From contig DGRE01000025.1 in NCBI GenBank assembly GCA_002389905.1, positions 62,001 through 126,000 on the forward strand: 64,000 bases of DNA. The letters are read 5' to 3'. Origin of the DNA: Hungatella sp. UBA4396 (GTDB lineage: Bacteria; Bacillota; Clostridia; Lachnospirales; Lachnospiraceae). The position numbers and the translations under genes are program-made. Below, piece by piece: positions 57,945-64,000 of this stretch; position 1 is the stretch's first letter; each line of letters opens with the position of its first letter. The notes under the pieces are model-generated. The model saw only the letters and a list, made by a program, of their open reading frames with translations, did no database searches and was not told the origin of the DNA.

Positions 57945-58640
57945 ATGGAACGTATAACAATGAAACACATTCCGGCACAGGAGCGGCCCTATGAAAAATG
58001 TTTGACGGATGGGCCGGAGGCTTTAAGCGATGCGGAGCTCTTATCCATTATTATCCGCACCGGTTCCAGGGAGGATAATTCCCTGGCTCTGTCACAAAAG
58101 ATACTGGCCTTAAATTATCCGAAAGAGGGTATTTTAGGGCTTTTGCATCTTTCCATTCCGGAGCTTATGGCTGTCAAGGGAATCGGAAGGGTCAAGGGAG
58201 CACAGCTTATGTGCATTGGAGAGCTTTCCAGGCGTATCTGGAAGCGGAGCGCTCTTTCAGAGGCCGTTTCCTTTCACAATCCACTTGAAATCGTCAATTA
58301 TTTCATGGAAGATATGCGCCACAAAGAGCAGGAGCAGGTTTTTATTCTCCTTCTCAACACAAAGGGAGCTTTAATCAAAGAAGTCCTGATTTCCCAGGGA
58401 ACGGTAAATGCTTCGGTGGTTTCCCCCAGGGAGATCTTTATAGAAGCCGCCAGATACCACGCTGTGAGCCTGGTGCTGGTCCACAACCATCCCAGCGGAG
58501 ATCCCTCTCCCAGCAAAGAGGATATCAGCCTTACCCGCCGGGTAAAGGAAGCCGGGGAATTAATGGGAATCCGGCTGCTGGATCACATTATCATAGGAGA
58601 TAATTCCTATATCAGTTTGAAGGAACGGGGAATTTTATAG
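57945..58640 (+). CDS. radC: RadC/JAB-domain protein
   Basis: RadC-family protein (231 aa). The N-terminal helix-hairpin-helix region (about 1-95, LMAVKGIGRVKGAQL) precedes a JAB1/MPN metalloprotease-like domain with the metal motif VLVHNHPSGDPSPSKED. Despite its name, RadC is not clearly a repair protein, and its function is unsettled. CAGGAGG precedes the start. The stop codon abuts the mreC start. In many Firmicutes mreB lies between radC and mreC; here it is absent. Confidence 0.95.
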   Translation: MERITMKHIPAQERPYEKCLTDGPEALSDAELLSIIIRTGSREDNSLALSQKILALNYPKEGILGLLHLSIPELMAVKGIGRVKGAQLMCIGELSRRIWKRSALSEAVSFHNPLEIVNYFMEDMRHKEQEQVFILLLNTKGALIKEVLISQGTVNASVVSPREIFIEAARYHAVSLVLVHNHPSGDPSPSKEDISLTRRVKEAGELMGIRLLDHIIIGDNSYISLKERGIL

Positions 58641-59540
58641 ATGGAATCAAAGCGCAGCAAATATGTTCTTATCGCTTTAACAGTATTTTGTGTCCTGCTG
58701 ATCGGGCTGACATCCATTCGGGATGAATGGCTGACACCCCTCCGGACCGGAGTGGGCTATTTCCTGATTCCGGTGCAGTCAGGGGTCAATGCGGTGGGGT
58801 CGTCCATTTACGACCAGATCGTGGATTATACAAAGCTGCGGGATGCATTAAATGAAAATAAAGAGATGAAAGAGATCATTACCCAGCTTACGGAGCAGAA
58901 TACAAGGCTTCAGGCTGAGGAATTTGAATTAAAGCGGCTTCGCCAGCTTTACAGCCTGGATCAGGAATACGGCCAGTATGAAAAGGTGGGGGCAAGGGTC
59001 ATTGCCAATGACTCCAGCAACTGGTTTCAGATATTCCGCATCGACAAGGGCTCCAAAGACGGAATTGCCGTGGACATGAATGTGGTGGCCGGAGGCGGCC
59101 TGGTAGGTCTTGTGACGGATGTGGGAGCCAATTATGCCACGGTCCGCTCCATTATTGACGACTCCAGCCGGGTCAGCGGAATGGCTATGCAGTCCAGTGA
59201 CAGCTGTATTGTGGCCGGAGATCTGACTTTGTTTAAGGAAGGCAGGCTCAGGATCACTAATGTATTAAAGGAAAGCGATGTAAAAGACGGTGACAAAATC
59301 GTGACCTCCAACATCAGCTCTGTGTTTCTTCCGGGCATTTTGATCGGCTATGCCGCTGATGTGACCAATGATACCAACAACGTGACCAAATCAGGATATT
59401 TAATTCCGGCGGCAGAGTTTGACAGCCTCCAGGAGGTTTTAGTCATTACAGAGCTTAAGGCTGACATGATGAAGGAAGAGGAGTCTTCTGAATCATCGGA
59501 GGAAGAGGCGCCTTCTGAAGAAGAGAGCGCTTCCCAATAA
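58641..59540 (+). CDS. mreC: Rod shape-determining protein MreC
   Basis: Bitopic cell-shape protein (299 aa) of the elongasome that scaffolds PBP2-RodA outside the membrane. One N-terminal membrane segment is at about residues 8-26, then a coiled coil (about 65-105, NEKEMKEIITQLTEQNTRLQ). Two beta domains follow, including VGARVIANDSSNWFQIFRID and VAGGGLVGLVTDVG. The C-terminal tail is acidic and Ser/Glu-rich (SSESSEEEAPSEEESAS), probably disordered. It directly follows radC and precedes mreD by 14 bases. Confidence 0.96.
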   Translation: MESKRSKYVLIALTVFCVLLIGLTSIRDEWLTPLRTGVGYFLIPVQSGVNAVGSSIYDQIVDYTKLRDALNENKEMKEIITQLTEQNTRLQAEEFELKRLRQLYSLDQEYGQYEKVGARVIANDSSNWFQIFRIDKGSKDGIAVDMNVVAGGGLVGLVTDVGANYATVRSIIDDSSRVSGMAMQSSDSCIVAGDLTLFKEGRLRITNVLKESDVKDGDKIVTSNISSVFLPGILIGYAADVTNDTNNVTKSGYLIPAAEFDSLQEVLVITELKADMMKEEESSESSEEEAPSEEESASQ

Positions 59541-59554
59541 TAAAAAGGAGAAAA

Positions 59555-60073
59555 ATGAGACGGATTTTTATTAACGTATTGCTGATTCTTCTGGCATTTA
59601 CCATTCAAAACTGCATATTTCCCCTTTTGCCGTTTTTAACGGCTGCTCCCAACCTGCTTCTGATCCTGACTTTTTCCTTTGGATTCATCTATGGAACAGA
59701 GGCGGGAATGTATTACGGGCTTATATCAGGGCTTATGATGGATTTGTTCTACAGCGGCCCCTTTGGTTTTTATACCCTGATCTTTGTTCACGTGGGCTAT
59801 ATCAACGGTATTTTCCGGAAATATTATTATGAGGACTATATCACTCTGCCCCTGATTTTAAGCATTTTGAATGAGCTGGCTTATAACATGTATATCTATG
59901 TTTTCCGGTTCCTGATCCGTCAAAAGGTCAGGATCGGGTATTATTTCACCAACCTGGTGCTGCCTGAGATCATTTTTACGGTGGTGACGACTTTGCTTTT
60001 TTACCGTCTCTTCCTGATCTTAAACCGCCGGCTGGAGGAAATTGAAAAAAGAGGTGATTCTTCCATTGTTTAG
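59555..60073 (+). CDS. mreD: Rod shape-determining protein MreD
   Basis: Polytopic membrane component (172 aa, about five or six segments) of the elongation complex. The N-terminus RRIFINVLLILLAFTIQNCIFP and the middle GLISGLMMDLFYSGPFGFYTLIF follow the family pattern. AAAAAGGAG precedes the ATG. Its last 8 bases overlap the PBP2 gene start, so the two are probably translationally coupled. Confidence 0.93.
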   Translation: MRRIFINVLLILLAFTIQNCIFPLLPFLTAAPNLLLILTFSFGFIYGTEAGMYYGLISGLMMDLFYSGPFGFYTLIFVHVGYINGIFRKYYYEDYITLPLILSILNELAYNMYIYVFRFLIRQKVRIGYYFTNLVLPEIIFTVVTTLLFYRLFLILNRRLEEIEKRGDSSIV

Positions 60074-62930
60074 AGATTTATTAGATGTACTGACAGAATT
60101 TTTTAAAAAAGCAATTTCTTCCAGGCTTTTTATCCTCGGGTGTATTTGCTTTGCCATGTTTGCCGGATTGGTGGGAACTCTTTTTGATATGCAGATCATT
60201 CGTGGAGAGGAAGCGCTTAACGAATATATGCAGATTACGGAGCAAACCATCACAACTGCCGGAACAAGAGGAAATATTTATGACCGCAACGGAAAGCTTC
60301 TGGCTTACAATAAGCTGGCTTATTCCGTAACCGTACAGGATACGGGAGCCTATAAAAAGGCAGAAGAAAAAAACAGCATGTATTTAAGGCTGGTAAGAAT
60401 CCTTCAGAAGCACGGAGAAAAGGTTCAGGGGAAATTCGAAGTAGCCCTGGATCCTAATGGAGATATGGTTTATACCTCCTCTTCGGAAAGCGCAAGAAAG
60501 CGTTTTCTCCGGGATTATTACGGTGTGAAAAGGGTGGAAGACCTGGATGATGAAAAAGGAAAATATCCTTCCAATTTAAACGCCAGAGAATTGTTTCAGA
60601 TGGCTTATGAGGATAACGGTTTTGACAAATTAACGGACGAGGATGGAAATCAGGTTTCTCTCACAGACCAGGAGGCCCTTGATATCATCAATATTAAGTA
60701 CGCCCTTCGTCTCATGTCCTTTCGTAAATATGAAGCAACCACTGTGGCAACCCAGGTTTCCGATGAAACCGTTGCCGATATTTTAGAGCACACCGGAGAT
60801 TTACAGGGCGTAAATGTGGAGGAAACCACCATCCGGGCTTATAACGACAGCATTCCCTTTGCTCCTGTCATCGGTTATACGGGCAAGATGCCTGAGGACC
60901 AGCTGGAGGAGCTTCAGCAGAAAAAATCTGACTATGACATTAATGATATCGTAGGCCGGACAGGCATTGAATACACCATGGAGCAGGACCTTCAGGGCAC
61001 TAAGGGGAAGAAGACCATTTACAAGGACAGCATGGGGCGGATCAGAGAAACAAAGGATGAAACCGATTCCTCTGCAGGCGATGACGTATATTTAACTTTA
61101 AATGCAGACCTTCAGAAAGGTATTTACCACCTGATCGAACAGTCCCTGGCCGGAGTCCTCATAAAAACCATTGTCAACGGGGATTATCAGGTTGGCAGCA
61201 CGACGGACGGTTCCAATATGAAGATACCTGTCAAGGACGCTTATTATCAGTTGATTAACAACAACGTGCTTTCCTTGAAAGGAATAGAGGAAGAGGATGC
61301 CTCCGATACGGAGAAAGAGATATACCGCAAATACGTATCCTCCCAAAAACTGATCTTTACAAATCTCACCAATGAGCTGATGAGTCCTCACGCTACGGCC
61401 ATGAAAGACCTGCCAGAGGATATGAAGGCTTATATGTTTTACATTTACTCCTACCTTGCAGGGCCTACGGTGGGAATGATCAAAGAAGATGCCATCGACA
61501 CCTCCAGTCAGGAATACCAGGCCTGGAAGGCCGATGAAATCAGTCTGAGAAATTATTTATACTATGGAATTGCAAACGGCTGGGTGGACACCACCAAGCT
61601 GGAAACAGGAGCCAAGTATTCCAATGCAGACGATACCTTTGAAGCTCTGGTCCGCTATACCTTAGAAAGCCTGGGAGAAGACCGGAATTTCACCAAGAGA
61701 ATTTACCGTTATTTAATTAATGATGATGTGATTACAGGACAGGAACTTTGTCTGGCCTTATACGATCAGGGAGTCCTGGTTGACAAAGGACAGGAGGCCG
61801 CAGATCTCCGGGCTTCCGGCGACGCTTATTCCTTCCTGCTGAAAAAGCTTTCCACCCTGGAAATCACCCCGGCTCAGCTGGCTCTATCTCCCAGCAATGC
61901 AGGTGTGGTGGTCACTGATGACAAGACAGGGGAGGTTCTGGCTCTCGTTTCCTATCCGGGATATGACAACAACCGGATCGGTGACGGCACTTATTTCAGC
62001 CAGCTTCAGGCAGATTTATCCCTGCCTTTATATAACAATGCAACCCAGACCAGAAAGGCGCCAGGTTCTACCTTTAAGCCCATTACTGCCGTAGCGGCTC
62101 TGGAAGAACATGTGGTCGGCACAGAAGAAACCATCAATTGTACCGGTGAGTATAGTGAGATAGCCATGCCTATTAAATGCTGGATTTATCCTGGATATCA
62201 CGGTCATTTAAACCTTGTGGGAGGTATTGCAAATTCCTGCAACGTCTTTTTTGCTGAGTTAGGACACCGCCTTTCTACAGATGCATCGGGGAATTATTCC
62301 CCGGATGGCGGACTTGAGGTCCTGAGAAAATACGCATCCAAATTCGGGCTGGATCATAAGTCCGGAGTGGAAATAGCGGAGCTGGAACCCCAGATATCCA
62401 AGGAGGACCCGGAGCGTTCTACCATGGGACAGGGAAGCCATGCTTATACTAATGTTCAGCTTTCCAGATATGTGGCAGCTGTTGCAAACAGGGGAACCGT
62501 ATTTGAACTAAGCTTATTAGATAAAACAACGGATTCTGAAGGCAATCTGATTAAAGATTATACCCCTGAGATTTCTTCTCATATTGACGCGGCGGACTTA
62601 ACGTGGGATACTGTACAACAGGGGATGAGAGAGGTGATAACAAACGGTTCCTCAAAAAAGCTGTTTGCAGACCTTGAAGTGGAAATTGCAGGAAAAACGG
62701 GTACTGCCCAGGAGGCCAGAAATAAGCCGAACCACGCATTTTTTATTTCTTTTGCGCCCTATAATGATCCGGAAATCTGTGTTACGGTGAATATTCCTTT
62801 TGGATATTCATCCTCCAACGCCGCCAACATTGCGAAGAACGTCTATAAATACTATTATGGGTACACAGATTTGGAATCCATTGTAAATGCAGGCGCCCTG
62901 GATGCAGCACAGGTCAAAATTGGTGATTAA
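60066..62930 (+). CDS. mrdA: Penicillin-binding protein 2 (elongation transpeptidase) with large insertion
   Basis: Class B PBP (954 aa) crosslinking peptidoglycan in the rod complex. One N-terminal membrane segment lies near 18-40, then TRGNIYDRNGKLLAYN of the PBP dimer domain. Active-site motifs are SxxK in KAPGSTFKPITA, SxN in ANSCNVFF and KTG in AGKTGTAQE. Typical PBP2 is about 600-700 aa. Here about 245 residues (roughly 366-612) separate LNADLQKGIYHLIEQSLAG from GVVVTDDKTGEVLALVSYPG, which normally adjoin. The start is TTG, 9 bases after AGAGGTG; an upstream in-frame TTG adds 8 residues. Confidence 0.93.
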   Translation: MFRDLLDVLTEFFKKAISSRLFILGCICFAMFAGLVGTLFDMQIIRGEEALNEYMQITEQTITTAGTRGNIYDRNGKLLAYNKLAYSVTVQDTGAYKKAEEKNSMYLRLVRILQKHGEKVQGKFEVALDPNGDMVYTSSSESARKRFLRDYYGVKRVEDLDDEKGKYPSNLNARELFQMAYEDNGFDKLTDEDGNQVSLTDQEALDIINIKYALRLMSFRKYEATTVATQVSDETVADILEHTGDLQGVNVEETTIRAYNDSIPFAPVIGYTGKMPEDQLEELQQKKSDYDINDIVGRTGIEYTMEQDLQGTKGKKTIYKDSMGRIRETKDETDSSAGDDVYLTLNADLQKGIYHLIEQSLAGVLIKTIVNGDYQVGSTTDGSNMKIPVKDAYYQLINNNVLSLKGIEEEDASDTEKEIYRKYVSSQKLIFTNLTNELMSPHATAMKDLPEDMKAYMFYIYSYLAGPTVGMIKEDAIDTSSQEYQAWKADEISLRNYLYYGIANGWVDTTKLETGAKYSNADDTFEALVRYTLESLGEDRNFTKRIYRYLINDDVITGQELCLALYDQGVLVDKGQEAADLRASGDAYSFLLKKLSTLEITPAQLALSPSNAGVVVTDDKTGEVLALVSYPGYDNNRIGDGTYFSQLQADLSLPLYNNATQTRKAPGSTFKPITAVAALEEHVVGTEETINCTGEYSEIAMPIKCWIYPGYHGHLNLVGGIANSCNVFFAELGHRLSTDASGNYSPDGGLEVLRKYASKFGLDHKSGVEIAELEPQISKEDPERSTMGQGSHAYTNVQLSRYVAAVANRGTVFELSLLDKTTDSEGNLIKDYTPEISSHIDAADLTWDTVQQGMREVITNGSSKKLFADLEVEIAGKTGTAQEARNKPNHAFFISFAPYNDPEICVTVNIPFGYSSSNAANIAKNVYKYYYGYTDLESIVNAGALDAAQVKIGD

Positions 62931-62951
62931 CTAGGATTAAGAGGTGATATG

Positions 62952-63617
62952 ATGCACAATACCGTAGTGATTAAAAGCAACCGAGCAGGTATGACTGTCA
63001 TCCTGGATCCGGACATCCCCTTCCCTCAGCTTCTTTCTGACATAGGGAAAAAATTTGGGGATAACGCAAAGTTCTGGGGATCTGCACAAATGACCCTGAC
63101 CCTTGAGGGAAGAGAATTAAAGGCCGAAGAAGAATTTGCGGTGATTAACCGGATCACGGAAAACTGCAACGTGGAAATCGTTTGCATTGTGGACAGGGAT
63201 TTAAACCGGATCGAGCGCTGCGAAAAAGCACTGAATGAAAAACTGATGGAGCTGTCCTGCCAGACAGGCCAGTTCTTTAAGGGAAATTTACAAAATGGAG
63301 AATCTCTGGAATCAGAGGCCAGCATAGTCATCATCGGAGATGTGTGCAAGGGCGCAAGGGTTCTGGCAAAAGGGAATGTGATCGTCCTTGGAAAACTTGC
63401 CGGAACCGTATGTGCAGGAGTGGCAGGCAATGGAGAAGCCTTAATTACGGCTCTTGATATGGCTCCTGTCCAGCTTCGCATCGCAGACTGCACCTCCGGC
63501 CTTGACGGGCGCGGAAAGCGCCTGGGACACGGTCCAATGAAGGCATATCTGGAGAATAATAAAGTTATTATTAAACCAATGAAAAAAAGTGTGGAAATAT
63601 TCCGAAAATTAAGGTAG
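62952..63617 (+). CDS. minC: Septum site-determining protein MinC
   Basis: FtsZ polymerisation inhibitor (221 aa) that with MinD blocks division near the poles. The N-terminal domain (about 1-100) is diverged, as usual. The C-terminal beta-helix domain has IVIIGDVCKGARVLAKGNVIVLGKLAG, given here as adjoining blocks, plus GVAGNGEALITALDMAPVQLRIA and the conserved IADC context. Of two adjacent ATGs the second is 5 bases from GAGGTG and is preferred. minD follows 53 bases later. Confidence 0.94.
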   Translation: MHNTVVIKSNRAGMTVILDPDIPFPQLLSDIGKKFGDNAKFWGSAQMTLTLEGRELKAEEEFAVINRITENCNVEIVCIVDRDLNRIERCEKALNEKLMELSCQTGQFFKGNLQNGESLESEASIVIIGDVCKGARVLAKGNVIVLGKLAGTVCAGVAGNGEALITALDMAPVQLRIADCTSGLDGRGKRLGHGPMKAYLENNKVIIKPMKKSVEIFRKLR

Positions 63618-63670
63618 AATAGAGAGTGAAAGCACTAACAAAGTAATTTTAAGTTTCAGGAGGATATGAT

Positions 63671-64000
63671 ATGAGCGAGGTCATCGTAATCACTTCTGGA
63701 AAAGGCGGGGTAGGCAAGACGACAACCTCTGCCAATGTAGGTACCGGCCTGGCAATTCTGGGTAAAAAGGTAGTCCTGATTGATACAGATATCGGACTGC
63801 GCAACTTAGATGTTGTCATGGGACTGGAAAACCGCATTGTCTACAATTTAGTGGACGTGGCAGAAGGGAACTGCCGTATGAAGCAGGCCCTGATAAAAGA
63901 CAAAAGATACCCGAACCTGTTTTTGCTTCCCTCGGCGCAGACCAGGGACAAGACTGCTGTTAATCCGGAACAGATGGTAAAGCTGGTGGATGATTTAAGA
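63671..64000 (+). CDS. minD: Septum site-determining protein MinD (3' end missing)
   Basis: Membrane-binding ParA-like ATPase that recruits MinC. The deviant Walker A motif KGGVGKTTT begins at Lys11 and IDTDIGLRNLDVVMGLENRIVYN is the switch I region, both diagnostic. The gene runs off the window after about 110 of some 265 codons. AGGAGG lies 9 bases before the ATG. minE would be expected just beyond the edge. Confidence 0.97.
   Translation, partial: MSEVIVITSGKGGVGKTTTSANVGTGLAILGKKVVLIDTDIGLRNLDVVMGLENRIVYNLVDVAEGNCRMKQALIKDKRYPNLFLLPSAQTRDKTAVNPEQMVKLVDDLR

Overview
The window reads as a chromosomal backbone segment of an anaerobic, spore-forming, low-to-mid GC Firmicute. The best fit is a Lachnospiraceae (Clostridium cluster XIVa; a Lacrimispora/Clostridium sphenoides-type organism is my inference). 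Supporting evidence: sporulation genes (spoIVA, yqfC, yqfD, a BofC-like protein), strong AGGAGG-type ribosome binding sites, extended -10 sigma-A promoters, short PUA-less ProB, a long PRPP synthetase and an MreCD-PBP2-MinCD morphogenesis block. I see no tRNA, rRNA, IS element, prophage or CRISPR array. Nearly every gene is on the + strand; only prs is reversed.

Layout. 1-3.4 kb: pyridoxal kinase (cut by the edge), serS, a VOC protein and an alpha/beta hydrolase. 3.4-11.1 kb: a translation/secretion supercluster, ylxM-ffh-rpsP-khpA-rimM-trmD-rplS-lepB-ylqF-rnhB-yraN-pgeF. It couples SRP targeting, ribosome maturation, tRNA m1G37 methylation and signal peptide cleavage. 11.2-12.4 kb: divergent prs. 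12.6-17 kb: a PDZ/radical-SAM protein, der, plsY and gpsA (ribosome assembly plus phospholipid precursors). 17.2-21.9 kb: a complete branched-chain amino acid ABC importer (livJHMGF). 22-26.7 kb: spoIVA, a beta-CASP metallo-beta-lactamase behind a structured leader, rnhA and an LprI-like membrane protein. 26.8-30 kb: a 49-residue membrane protein, alaS and rpsU. 30-36.4 kb: yqfC-yqfD-phoH-ybeY, a DUF3048 lipoprotein, a flippase and a BofC-like protein. 36.4-42.2 kb: two flavoproteins, then a proline operon (proB, DUF896, 5-formyl-THF cyclo-ligase, proA). 42.3-46.3 kb: a LytS/LytTR two-component system with a CstA-family transporter, resembling the pyruvate-sensing Bts systems. 46.3-48.2 kb: an Lsa/CplR-like ABC-F ribosome protection gene behind an elaborate leader. 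48.3-57.9 kb: a DUF1189 protein, then miaB-mutS-mutL-miaA-ynbB-like-DUF4321. 57.9-64 kb: radC-mreC-mreD-PBP2-minC-minD (minD cut by the edge).

Most genes are ordinary housekeeping genes. The two most interesting signals are non-coding. First, the roughly 270-nt transcribed leader of the ABC-F gene carries a two-codon ORF (Met-Lys-stop). Its Shine-Dalgarno and start codon are built into the 5' arm of a long terminator hairpin, and a duplicated 8-mer lets the released 3' arm invade a second terminator. Second, a roughly 175-nt leader ahead of the beta-CASP protein folds by eye into a closed multi-branch junction that I cannot assign to a known RNA family. Other points of note are a 16-bp identical putative sigma-E promoter core at spoIVA and yqfC, direct repeats upstream of cstA, a roughly 245-residue insertion in PBP2, and the absence of mreB from the mre block. 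All hairpins and promoters were found by eye; no folding or database search was run.
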